A stretch of 64,000 nucleotides of DNA, taken from contig NC_047075.1 in assembly GCF_902459465.1 (NCBI RefSeq), forward strand, positions 14,005,119 to 14,069,118, written 5' to 3'. This DNA is from Asterias rubens. Lineage: Eukaryota; Echinodermata; Asteroidea; Forcipulatida; Asteriidae. Under the pieces are notes generated by a model, which was given only the letters and a program-made list of their open reading frames with translations, was not told the DNA's origin and did not search any database. Below are positions 13,043-23,700 of the stretch, in pieces. Position numbers and translations under genes: made by a program. Every line of letters starts with the position of its first letter. Positions within the stretch are counted from its first letter, which is position 1.

Positions 13043-14117
13043 CTATTTGATACAACACCTTCCATTCATTGTCAGCGGGCACATCTGGTGGTCGCCATTT
13101 GCGCATGAGCACACCTGACTTGATAAAGTAACACACAGCGAGACTACTTGTCTCGGTTTCAGTATGTGCTTGGTTAAAAAGAGTCACCAAATCAGTATCC
13201 TTACTCTGTTCAGATATTAGCTGTTCTCTACTTAAAAAGATGTCAGAGTACACACCCAATTCATTCAATAAGGCTGAGCCCTTAGTGTCATGAGGAACAG
13301 AGTGATTGTCTGCATCTAAAGAATTTACATTCTTGTCAAAAGAAACCCTAGGGATTTCATCAGATAGACTAGACATGAAAGTCTCAGAAATGTCTAAGTC
13401 TAAATCAGTATGAACTGGTGCCTTAGTCTTACGACTCATGGATCGAGTTGTAACACAAGCGGGGAAAATACCAGGAAATTCTTCCTCTAATAACCTAGTA
13501 TTATTATCAGAACAAGGCACACTTGTCATACATGGTTCTACAACTACCTTAGCGCCAGCTATTTCATTACCTAACAGTAGTGTTATACCATTAAGCCCCG
13601 AGGGCAAAGTGGGGGTAATGCCCACTGAAATTGGACCAGAAACTAAGTCTGACTGTAAATACAACTGATGGAGAGGCACACCAAAAGATTCATTACCTAT
13701 ACCCGTAATGCACACATCGGTGCCGAGTGAAGACTCTTCACTTAAAGGAACTTCCCCTTTTAACAACAAAGATTGAGTGGACCCCGTATCCCTCAAAATA
13801 GTCACTGGGTAAGTAGGTGAATCAGAACGCTCATCAAGCGATACAAATCCCTTAGAAACAAAGGGCATAAACTCCTCTCTAATGTCAGACAAAGATGTCC
13901 TTTTGTGATCAAACTTATTTAAGCTTGAAAGAGATGTACTATTGGTAAAGGCAACAGTTTTTGACTCGGCAAGAGCCGCATTTTTCCTTTTCAATGCATT
14001 ACAAACTGATATAGCATGCCCAAATTTCTTACAGTAATTGCATTGTACTTGTTTGGAAGTGTCAAAAAAGCTATTGGAAGTTGACCCTTTAGAACTTGCA
14101 TCAGAGGTAGACTGTGG
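12996..14117 (-). pseudogene. Gmr1-like Gag zinc knuckle and aspartic protease segment
   Basis: It is in the same frame as Gag, directly after the Gag stop codon at 14118-14120. It starts with a retroviral-type knuckle CNYCKKFGHAISVC (C-X2-C-X4-H-X4-C) near 14045-14005. The protease follows, with active-site motif RDTGSTQSLLL near 13790 and the later LLLGNEIAG flap/end motif near 13560. A spacer rich in Asp/Ser follows. The frame is lost at the five-base A-run 13011-13015: the upstream frame ends at 12996, while the integrase zinc module continues in another frame. The distance from Gag and the knuckle show that the original element had a continuous Gag-Pol frame. Confidence 0.8.
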
Positions 14118-15110
14118 TTATGTCTCAGTCTTTGGCCTATTATCAGAAACAGGTTTAGATTGAACAAAAGTCTTGTTGCCTTTCTTGTGATCCTGAACAT
14201 TAGCATGCACAAAACTAACTTTGTGTGTCAAAGCAAAATCATCGGCCATCACAGCCGCTAATTCTAAATCTGTAACTTTCTGCTCTTCTAGGTGCGCTTT
14301 GACAGCATAAGGCATGTTAGCCTTAAATTCCTCAAGAAGGATTAGCTGTCGTAACATGCCAAAGTCTTCCTTAACTTTACAGGATCTACACCAACTATTG
14401 AACAAGGTTTTCTTCTCATAAGCAAACTCAACATACGTTTCGTTTTCTCGTTTTCGTTTTTCACGAAACTTCTGCCTATATGCCTCTGGTACAAGTTCGT
14501 AGGCTTTCAAAATTGCAGCCTTGACTAAATCATAATCAGCGCTTTTGTCAATAGGAAAAGTGGAATAAACCTCTTGTGCTTTACCAACTAGTACACTCTG
14601 TAGAAGCAAAGTACGCATATCTTTAGGCCACTCAAGTCTATCGGCAACTTTCTCAAAGTGAGCGAAATATTTGTCAACGTCTTTCTCCTTAAAAGGAGGT
14701 ACTAATCTAATGAACTTGGTAGGATCAAATTTCTTTGCAGAGATTGATTGCTCATTGGATTTGGAATGCTGTTTCAGCTGAAACAATTCCAACTCTTTGT
14801 CTAATTTCTTTGACGCTACTAGCTGAATTTCTAGCTCAAGTTGTTTAAGTTTAATAGCCGCTTCAACTGAATGACCATAACCCTCTACTTGTTTTTTTTC
14901 AACCATTGATTCTTCCAAAATTTCTACTTCAACCAAATGTTCCAAAATTACTGCTCGTAGGTCAGCCTTTTTCATACTAGCAGCTACGGAAATTTTGTAA
15001 TGTTTGGCAACCTCGAATAACTCGACCCTTTTTAAACCAAACACTTTGTCCTCCGAAGGACTCTCTTCAAAGTCAGCGACGAAGTCTTGTATTGAAAACT
15101 TCTCCGCCAT
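14118..15110 (-). pseudogene. gag: Gmr1-like Gag with SCAN-related capsid domain
   Basis: About 330 residues from ATG 15110 (MAEKFSIQD). I prefer this start to the in-frame ATG at 15152 because it follows a 117-nt leader after the primer site. The N-terminus has a SAP-like helical motif (LKRVELFEVAKHYKISV). A Lys/Glu/Leu-rich coiled stretch comes next. The capsid core contains LVPPFKEKDVDKYFAHFEKV and AYRQKFREKRKRENETYVEF, then LRQLILLEEFKANMPYAV. This matches the SCAN pattern, as expected because vertebrate SCAN domains derive from Gmr1-like Gag. The frame stops at TAA 14118-14120, just before the zinc knuckle that follows in the same frame; the stop looks like a point mutation. Confidence 0.82.
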
Positions 15111-15226
15111 CGTGATATAATTGCTGGTTAAACAACAGAGAAATTGGTTCACTTAAAATTTGTAAGTGAAATCGAAACACTGAATTTTAAAATGGCTCAG
15201 GAATTTTCTGAATTTTGTTCAGTTCT

Positions 15227-15244
15227 TTCCCGGACAAGCCCCCA
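15227..15244 (-). other. Primer-binding site, tRNA-Pro-like
   Basis: The plus strand reads cccggacaagccccca, which closely resembles the 3' end of tRNA-Pro including CCA (about two mismatches over 18 nt). It lies 4 nt inside the LTR end, as expected for a minus-strand element. Confidence 0.7.
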
Positions 15245-15536
15245 ATTCTGTTACGTGCGCCTAATTCATTACAATGTCAAAAAGGAACTAAAGCACGACA
15301 GAGACATTTGACAAGGAAGAGTGAAACCTAACCAGCGATTATATTCACGATGATAATTTAATTTACTCAAACAACAATATTTAAAGCAATAGAACCATTA
15401 ATAATGCACATGGCAGATTTAATACAATTCAAATGAGAGACCCTAAGATTATAGCTACCGGAAGTTTGATGACTGGGTTCGATGTGCTGGTTACACGGTG
15501 CCTCTTCTAAATTGACGTCTGGCACTAGATTGGTAC

Positions 15537-15655
15537 ATCTAGGGAGAGCCTCAAACCTGGCATGGGTTTAGGCCATCTAGGAAGAGCCTCAAAACCGGGC
15601 GTGGGTTTTAGGCCATCTAGGAAGAGCCTCAAAACCGGGCGTGGGTTTTAGGCCA
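15537..15655. repeat. ~40-bp tandem repeat x3 inside the LTR
   Basis: ATCTAGGAAGAGCCTCAAA-type units start at 15537, 15575 and 15615. The last two are nearly identical. LTR tandem repeats often act as U3 enhancer modules; that role here is inference. Confidence 0.85.
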
Positions 15656-15663
15656 TCGGAGCG

Positions 15664-15801
15664 CAAGAACCGGGTGGTTCAAGCCATCAACTTGAAGGAG
15701 AAAGAGCACAGTTTTGGCTGACTGTCTCTGTGCAAGAACCGGTTGGTTCAAGCCATCAACTTGAAGGAGAAAGAGCACAGTTGTGACTGACTGTCTCTGT
15801 A
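15664..15801. repeat. 69-bp tandem repeat x2 inside the LTR
   Basis: CAAGAACCGG..TGGTTCAAGCC units start at 15664 and 15733 and both end in ctgactgtctctgt. A small inverted motif (gaacc/ggttc) sits inside each unit. Confidence 0.85.
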
Positions 15802-16210
15802 ACTGGAATATGGCTGAAACACCAATACTGGACAATGGTGTGGCCGATGGTTGAAGTGGTGACACCCATCAATGTATGAGTTGGGCAGAGCCCCTGGCTG
15901 ACTCAGTGGTGGCGGAGTGATGAGTGTAACCCAGCAAGAGGCATACCCAGTATTTTATAGGCTAGAAACATCACACAATGCAGTGGGCAACTATACTAAA
16001 CATTGTGTCCACTGCACATTAATAATAAGTTTGGAGTGTCAACACATTAAGGACACAATGTTACATTATGACCGTTGCATAACATCTAACAATACACATT
16101 GTGAAACAGACTGACCTGTTTTGCCAAATACCACAGATGTTCTTAAAGACCAACAAATATGTCATAACAAAAGGAACAGGATAAGGGGGAGAGAAAGCCC
16201 ATCTGTAACA

Positions 16211-18108
16211 ACATAAATTGCTATCCGAACATGGTATAATTCAAATTATTTTTTTTAAATAGCCTGGATTAGTCATAACTGCTGTAAAAAAAATGAATAA
16301 ATTTCAAATTAAGTGGAACAAAATTTAAAATTCTCTTAACGAAACAGCCTCTGCATTTGTGCACAAATGCAATTATGTCTAGTTTATTATTGTTTTTTTT
16401 ATTTGTCTGATTCAGTACTCGCAATTTTTTGCATAGTTCCCAAAGAGCAATTGCAATGAAACTTTCAGGGATTGAAGGTTATGGTGCAATAATGATCCTA
16501 AAGCAAGGATGTCATGATGACGTCATCAGCGGTCACGTGACGTCATCTTAAAGGTGTTTTATGTTAAATGTTTGAAAATCTATATCAAATCAGCCAAACG
16601 AGACCGTAGGTTTCTGTTTGCGAGATGTGGTAGGGATAAATTAGGTCTTCATTTTGTTTCGTGTGCGTGACCTCACATGACCTCTACTTCCGGTTGAAAC
16701 GGGCAAAAAACGGAAGTGCCCTGTAACTCAAAAGTGGTAAAAGTTATGAAGTTGCTTTCCAAGGACGTAAGTGTCTAGCAAGGGTGGGCAGTTCAAAAAA
16801 AATATTGATGACGTCACAAATTGCAACAGCGCCCTCTAGCGGCAGGTTGAAAACTTGTCAAAATGGACTTTTTGAAGATGTGTGTGGTGAAGTTTTTTGT
16901 AATCACTTCAAATTTTACACACACGTTAACTGTCAGGCAGCCATCATATGTGTGAAGTTTCAGATCAATGACGTCATCGGGGGTCACGTGTCGCGGCCTT
17001 AAAGGTGCACGTTTTGAACTAATATTACTCCCTAAGTGATTATGCGATCATGTTGAAACTTAGTAAGTTGTTGGATATTGACAAGTCCTTTTAAAATGTG
17101 AAATGACGTCATGATGACGTCATCACATGATTTTTTATGATTTTTTCCATTTTTGCACCTTTAATTTTTTTTTTTATTTGTCTGATTCAGTACGTGCAAT
17201 TTTTTGCATAGTTCCCAAGGAGCAATTGCAATGAAACTTTCAGGGAATGAAGGTTATGGTGCAATAATGGTCCTAAAGCAAGGATGTCATGATGACCTCA
17301 TCACTGGTCACGTGACGTCATCTTAAAGGTGTTTTTTGTTAAATGTTTGAAAATCTATATCAAATCAGCCAAACGAGAGCGTAGGTTTCTGTTTGCGGGA
17401 TGTGGTAGGGATAAATTAGGTCTTCGTTTTGTTTCGTGTGCGTGACCTCACATGACCTCTACTTCCGGTTGAAACCGGCAAAAAACGGAAGTGCCCTGTA
17501 ACTCAAAATTGGTAAAAATCATGAAGTTGTTTTCCAAGGACGTAAGTGTCTAGCAAGGGTGGGCAGTTCAAAAAAAATATTGATGACGTCACAAATTGCA
17601 ACAGCGCCCTCTAGCGGCAGGTTGAAAACTCGTCAAAATGGACTTTTTGAAGATGTGTGTGGTGAAGTTTTTTGTAATCACTTCATTTTTTACACACACG
17701 TTAACTGTCAGGCAGCCATCATATGTGTGAAGTTTCAGATCAATGACGTCATCAGGGATCACGTGACGGGGCCTTAAAGAGGCACTTTTTGAAGTCGTAT
17801 AACTCTCGAAGTAATGACGCGATTTTGTTGAAACTTTGTAGAGTGTTAGATATTGGCAGGTTCTCGTGAATTCTAAAATGACGTTATGTTGACGTCATCA
17901 CAAGATTTTTTATGATTTTTTCTATTTTCGCACCTTTAACACATAAATTGCTATCCGAACATGGTATAATCCAAATTATTTTTTTAAATAGCCTGGATTG
18001 GTCATGACTGCTGTAAAAAAATGAATAAATTTCAAATTCAGTTGACAAAATTTAAATTGTCATTAACGAAACAGCTCTGCATTTGTGCACAAATGCAATT
18101 ATGTCTAG
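16211..18108 (+). repeat. Tandem Helitron-like non-autonomous repeats, right block
   Basis: Same family as 8541-10316. The acctctacttcc block recurs at 16680 and 17455 (period 775), with the same geneless internal blocks and repeated TGACGTCA palindromes. Helitron-type ends (palindrome GCATTTGTGCACAAATGC then CTAG|T) occur at 16353-16382 and 18079-18108. The array ends right after the last CTAG, where unrelated sequence begins, supporting CTAG as the true 3' border. The retrotransposon LTR abuts the start of this block. Confidence 0.65.
18079..18108 (+). other. Helitron-type 3' terminus at array border
   Basis: 18-nt perfect palindrome 18079-18096, 8-nt spacer aattatgt, CTAG 18105-18108, then T. 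Repeat identity is lost shortly downstream. Confidence 0.6.
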
Positions 18109-18428
18109 TTGGTTTAGTTTTTGCTCTAAAAAGTCCTTATTTTATAACTTGAATACGTACCAAAAGGCTTGGTACTGAATTTTTAAGATTCAGGTTTCGA
18201 AGAAGGCGCCAAAAGCCAAGCTAAAAGTTTGTAGTCCTCTAGAGGGCGTCCTGTTGCCGAGAATCGTCTGGTTCCCGCAGTGGGAAAGTCAAGTTTCCGC
18301 CTCGGCTGTGCAGAATACTGATAGCGCACGGCCAAGGGGACGAGAACGTACGTGAGATGTGGAAAAAGAATTTTTCAGATATTAGTAGGTCAAACATGAT
18401 ACAATTAAGCTTCACAGCTAGACCCAGT

Positions 18429-18542
18429 AACTGGGGCGGTGTACTCCTTTTTTCGAATTTTCAATACCTGTACCTAGCTAGGTACGACCGCTCACTCCCG
18501 TTATGACAAAAAGGAGTACAGCGCCCCAGTTACTGGGTCTAC
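18429..18542. mobile_element. Short TIR element with TAG...CTA ends
   Basis: Arms of about 34 bp: the left starts TAGACCCAGTAACTGGGGCG and the right is its inverse ending ctgggtcta, including GTACTCCTTTTT on the inner side. Each tip contains the perfect dyad CCCAGT-A-ACTGGG. The 9 bases on either side agree at 6 positions (cttcacagc / cactacagc), compatible with a decayed 9-bp target duplication. It carries no gene. Confidence 0.7.
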
Positions 18543-18664
18543 ACTACAGCTAGATCACACGCATCCTGCCTATTCTCCAACACTATGCGCTGATCTAGCC
18601 ATTGTAGCCAAAGTCGCCGTTTCAGACACTATTCTTTGTATTATATTTTATAGAGTTCCCAAAG

Positions 18665-18847
18665 ATGTCTTCAAACTCAGATGATGGACAAGATAAGACT
18701 GGAACAGTGCCAGTTCTGGTGCATTTTGAGGACCATACAAGGAAGGGTGAAGTCAGGAAAGGGTCTTCGTCAAAGGAAACGACGGACATGATAAACTGCG
18801 CCAATAAAGTATCTAAACACTTACAAATGGTCAGATATATCGGAACC
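18665..18847 (+). CDS. Short hypothetical ORF, possible first exon
   Basis: A 60-codon ORF from ATG 18665, rich in Asp, Ser and Lys at the start, with a basic second half (VLVHFEDHTRKGEVRKGSSS). It follows a plausible acceptor (ttttatag). I do not recognise a family. It could be a leader exon of a lost gene, a fragment of a mobile element, or chance. Confidence 0.2.
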
Positions 18848-19196
18848 TGAAATAGTATGCCAAAAAATAATTATTCATTTTGAGTCACCGTTAATTTCTG
18901 CACATTTTGACACATCTTGTGTTGCGCTACGATGTTGTTTGGTGGATTTACGGGCACTTGAGTGGCTTAAGGTCGAATTTCAAAAGTTGCAAAAGCCCCT
19001 ATTCAAGCTAAATCGTTGTATTGTGACGAGTAAGATCAGCGTTTCTTTTGCCCGCCTTTTATAAATGATTTTTTGTTTTGGTCGCGTATTGGATAAATCG
19101 TTTGCGATGAACATCAGCAATAGTTGTCAGTAACCAAGCAAAGTGGTCAAAGATGGGAGGCATACAACAATGGTAAGCAAGGAAAGGTGTTTCAAG

Positions 19197-19566
19197 ATGA
19201 CTCAAATGACCAAACAGGAAAGAGGACGGATCAGTGGTTTGATAGAAGCCGGTACGTCAATGCAAGCAGCAGCTCATCAGGTAACGTCACCAGAGACGGT
19301 CAGTAAATGGTGGAATCGCTACCAAGCTCAGGGAAATGTGGAAGACCTGACAAGGAGAGGCCGTCCGAGGGTGACTTCTGCAGCAGAAAAAAGTGAACAA
19401 GTCCATCAAGCCTGACACCACTCTTGAGGGATTGCGACGCATCCTGATCGGTAAATGGCAGGGGATTGACCAGGGATAGATCAGAGGTCTCATTGAGAGT
19501 ATGAGAAGACGACTCCTTGGCGTTCATGACAGTGTGATGGAGGACACACCAAGAATGGGGGACAGG
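19197..19566 (+). pseudogene. Tc1/mariner transposase remnant, catalytic domain deleted
   Basis: ATG 19197 opens a helix-turn-helix domain typical of Tc1/IS630 transposases (MTKQERGRISGLIEAG, then SPETVSKWWNRYQ), followed by the GRPR-type linker (RRGRPRVTSAAE). The frame then shifts and jumps directly to a Tc1 C-terminus (TLEGLRRILIGKWQGID, a stop, then IRGLIESMRRRLLGV). The whole DDE/D domain, normally about 150 residues, is missing. It is an internally deleted, dead copy; I did not find clear TIRs. Confidence 0.72.
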
Positions 19567-20599
19567 ATATCAGCAGTTTTAAAGTTAAATATACGGCAAT
19601 TAATTTCATGGTCATATAAACGAAACGAGTTTGTGTCAGATCCAGTGTCTATACCACACAGAGTATCTACAATCAATAAAGAGAGCGTTCTGGGCTATTA
19701 AATAATTCTTGAAATTGATTTTATAACAACAAAATTACATTTTCAAGATTATTGTAAATAGGTGGCACGCTGCGCTTGTGGTCTGCACTCTGGGAATATT
19801 TTGGGTAAACAAACATTTTACAACTTTTTGTTTTTTAAATTCGCCCTCAAATGATGATTTTTAAGGCCAAAATTAATATTGTTCTATGGAAACTTTGAAT
19901 CTTTGATTTCCCTAAAATATATAATAGGTGGTAAAGGGGGATTTATCTATGTGTTTAAGACATCCACTTCTTATTTCCAAATGACATTTAAACCGTAATT
20001 ACCACTTTTTTGGTAATCTTATATTATAGTTTTATTGTCATTTCATACGCTGAAAGTGTTAACAACAAAATTGTTTACTCTACGTGACAGTGTTTATGAA
20101 GTGAGTACTGGAAAGCCCAGTTGGGGGTGTTTGTTTGTTTGTCTTTTTTTACGGAGATAGATGCTTTTGATGTGCAACGAATTATTCTTTTGTGCATTTT
20201 TCCGATCCTTGGGGTAAGAAGGGGATAGGCAATGGTTTTTAGTGCTCCCCCACTCCCCTGCTGGGTAATGCCTGGGGAAAAGCAATAAATACACTCGCAA
20301 CTGTACTCCTATTTCATCACCTATTCGCCACCGCACTGGAAAATCCCCATGCAAGTATGTTTCTTCTTCGACTACTCAAACCAGAGGCCCTACAGGTACA
20401 AACACTATAATAGATTATTGTCAGCTTAACCGATGAATGATGTTTAAGGTATTGTGATTAAATTGCCCACGTCTGGAAATATCAGCCATAGCAATTGTAA
20501 TTAAAATAGTTGATATCAAAAACAAACTATGTTTGGAGACCAGTTTGATGTTTCAATTTATATTATATAACTATTTGGAAATTGTAAAATTTAGAAGAC

Positions 20600-20925
20600 A
20601 TATCCAAGAACTAAAATTGTTGTAATTAAGAGCATATACTTTAGGAGACAATATTTCATAACTTTTGAAATGTTAAATCATTTGGGAGACATTTTTAATA
20701 ACTAAATGAAGAAGACATTTGGGAGACATTTGATAGTTATTAAATAATACTTAAGGAATTTTTGCATAACTATTGAAGTTTTGAAACGTACGTTCAGGAG
20801 ACTTTTTAAGTGGGTGAATGAAGATGTACGTTGGGGAGAAAATCAGTAGTAATTAAATTATACTTTAGGAGACATGCCCAATAACCTCGGTGACCACAGC
20901 CATCCACACAATTCTTCCAAGTCAA
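20600..20925. repeat. Segment duplicated at 22570-22890
   Basis: Shared blocks include cgtacgttcaggagac, gaagatgtacgttgggga and aaattatactttaggagac in the same order and strand in both places, about 1.97 kb apart. 'Gggagacatttg' phrases recur several times inside each copy. Confidence 0.75.
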
Positions 20926-21240
20926 GGATCAATCGATTACCGTCACCCATCTCAATCCAAGAGACCCCAGGATTGTACAATGTACTCACCTATTCTCAAA
21001 AACCGAGCCCCAGGATCTTGAAAATCTCTCTTTCCAAAACAGAGAGTATTCATAAAGTTGTATTTTAATTAAATTTCAATTACTTTGATCTGTATCCATC
21101 AGTCAGGAATTGATTGATTGCAGTCACCCATCTCAACCCAAGAGACCCCAGGATTGTACAATGTACTCACCTATTCTCAAGAACTGAGCCCCAGGATCTT
21201 GAAAATCTCTTTCCAAAACTTAGAACATTCATGAAAGATT
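20918..21240. repeat. ~180-bp tandem duplication
   Basis: The block gtcacccatctcaa..ccaagagaccccaggattg recurs at 20942 and 21123, followed by the same ctcacctattctcaa and gccccaggatcttgaaaatc. Confidence 0.85.
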
Positions 21241-22139
21241 TAAATCGACAATAAAGTCCATTAAAACAATATGACAGAAATCAGTTTGTTCAGCATTCGC
21301 TTTAAAATGTTATGATTGCATTCATTATTTTTAGTTTCAATTTTCGATTTACATCAAGTGATTGGGATCTGGGACGGGCAGTTGCTGGCTACATAAAAAG
21401 TAATTATTTTAGTTACTTTCAAATTATCACAAATTTACCAGTTTTTGGACTTGATCATAATGTTGTGAAATTGTTAAATTAGTAGCCTCTAGAGTGATAA
21501 CATAGTCAGCTAAATGACCCGCCATCCCAAAGGAACATGTAATTAATGTCTGGGGGAATAACAATGACACAAATTAAACAAATCAAACAATAAACACGCA
21601 AAAGGAACATAAACATTTGTTATTTGGTAACAATGAACAGTTTTTATTTAATGCCAGTACCAATAACAGTCATGAGTCTAGAGCTTTTTTAAACAGTCAA
21701 ACATTTTGAGAATTATATTATATTCAGTACTATAGAGTCCATTGTGGGAAGATTGGAAAAGTGAAAACAACTTCCAATTAATTGGGGAATTCAATGTTGG
21801 ACACATTATAACAGATTGCTTGTAACAATTTATGGGAAACGTATTTTAACTAATTTCACTGTAAGTGTTTACGGCTTCCATGCGCATGTATGTCATGGAC
21901 GGATGTACTGATTTTTAGACCATGCGAGATTAGTGCTTAGACATCTTTTACAGATTTAAAAAACATCTAAATACGAAAGATATTTGTAAAGTCTAATGTA
22001 GACCCTTATTTTTTTAGATTCTCTCATCCATGACAAAAATGAAATAGTAAAACTGTTGTCAAAACATGGAAGACAATGTCGCCATTGAACTTTTTATTGT
22101 CTTTCTTTAGACAATAACTAAACGGATTGAGAATTTCAA

Positions 22140-23700
22140 AGGCGTAGGCTTATTCTTACCCTTACTGCTTTTTCGAACGTTCTGATGGCCATCAAAACTT
22201 TACTTAGACCATCAAGACTTCGCTAAGGAAATAAAAATAAGTTTAAATTAAGCCAAGAGATAATAGTTCCATGAAAATAACCTGGCTAATTGGAATTGGC
22301 TTGCAAATCCCCTAAGAGTCATAAACAACTTGCTTCCCTAACAAAGAGAGTGGACGCTTATTTCTTTAGACTATACTTATCCAGCCAAATAATTAAGTAA
22401 AATGTTTGTGGTAGAAATAAAGAAACAATATTGTAATTTTTTTTTTTTCGTCAGACCAAAACCTAATGAATTAAAAATGTTAAAGGTGTCGCCTTTAAAT
22501 GTTCTTATAGCCATCAACATTACACATCTATACGAGTTATATCGAAGAACTGTTCGAGTAGAGTTGCAATTGTTTAGGAGGCAATTTTTTTAATAAGAGT
22601 ACATACTTTCAGGAGAAAATATTTCATAACTTTTGAGATATCAAATCATTTCGGAGACACATTTAGTAACTAAAGGAAGATAACCTTTGGGAGACATTTG
22701 AGTTATTCAATAATAATTTAGGACATTTTTCATAATCTTTTTGAACCGTACGTTCAGGAGACTTTTTCAATGAGTGAATGAAGATGTACGTTGGGGAGAG
22801 AATCAGTAGTAATTAAATTATACTTTAGGAGACATGCCCGATAACTTCAGTGATAACAGCCATACACACGATTCTTCCAAGTCAAGAATCATTTTCGTAC
22901 CCTTTCTGCTTTTGGAAACTTCTTAATGCCATCAAAACTTTGCTTTTTATATTTGTTCAAATGAGTTCCTTTTTTACAAATGGTAGTTCAAGGAAATTAA
23001 CCTGGCTAATAGCAGTGGCATGCCAAAAACTTCAGAGTCTTACACAAAACAACTTGTTTCAAAAAAGAGGGCAGACCCTTACTTATAAACTATACTTAGC
23101 TAGTCAAATAGTAAGTAATTAATGTTTGTCAAATTTTGAGAAAAAAAATGTTCTCATTAAACTCGTCATTGTCTTTCTTTAGACAAAAATAAAATTAAGC
23201 AATGATTTCAAAGTTGTTGCCATTTTTTTACCCTTTCTACTTTTTGAAACTTCTTATGGCCATCAAAACTTACTCAGATCATCAAAACATTACTTTTTAT
23301 ATTTGTTCTACTGATTTTTTTTTTTTTACAACATAATAACTCCGGGAAGTTAACCTGGCTAATAGACAATGGCATGCCAAATATTTCAGAGTCTTACCAA
23401 ATATCTTGCTTCCAAAAAAGAGGGCAGATCTTTACTTATAATAGTAAAGTAAAATGCTTGTCAAATTTTGAAGCCAACAAAAAACTTGTTTCCGTCTTTC
23501 TTTAGACAAAAATAAAATCTAGCAATTATTTCAAAGTTGTCGCCGCTTTCTTTCTCTTTCTACTTTTTTACAAATGGTACTCCAAGGAAATTAACCTGGC
23601 TAAGAGCAGTGGCATGCCAAAAACTTCAGAGTCTTACACAAAACAACTTGTTTCCAAAAAGAGGGCAGACCCTTACTTGTAGTTTCACTCATCCACCCAA
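22140..23700. repeat. Four diverged ~250-350 bp repeats in direct orientation
   Basis: Copies at about 22140-22400, 22895-23120, 23220-23460 and 23540-23700 share aacctggctaat..gcatgccaaa, cttcagagtcttac and gagggcagacccttactta. They look like an old amplified local repeat with no coding capacity. Confidence 0.7.

Larger units (their letters stand above)
10317..16210 (-). mobile_element. Gmr1-like Ty3/gypsy-group LTR retrotransposon, 3' LTR missing
   Basis: Reading on the minus strand: 5' LTR (16210-15249), primer-binding site, Gag with SCAN-like capsid and zinc knuckle, aspartic protease, integrase, then reverse transcriptase and RNase H. Integrase before RT is the reverse of normal gypsy order and defines the Gmr1-like group known from deuterostomes. 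Coding is broken by stops at 14118-14120 and 12833-12835 and by a frameshift at the A-run 13011-13015. No second LTR is present: sequence after the pol stop (10445) runs only about 130 bp before Helitron-like repeat resumes at 10316. No env-like ORF is present. The element sits inside the Helitron-like array. Confidence 0.9.
15249..16210 (-). repeat. 5' LTR of the Gmr1-like element, 962 bp
   Basis: On the minus strand it begins TGTTACAG and ends CGTAACA, giving perfect 6-bp inverted termini (TGTTAC/GTAACA) with TG..CA ends. One edge abuts the primer-binding site; the other abuts Helitron-like repeat (acataaattgc) at 16211. It holds two internal tandem arrays (15537-15655 and 15664-15801). No second copy was found in the window. 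Confidence 0.85.

Noticed and set aside
15537-15801. Regular repeats that might be a CRISPR array
   Set aside because: Units are contiguous 40- and 69-bp tandem repeats without unique spacers and lie within an LTR of a eukaryotic retrotransposon.
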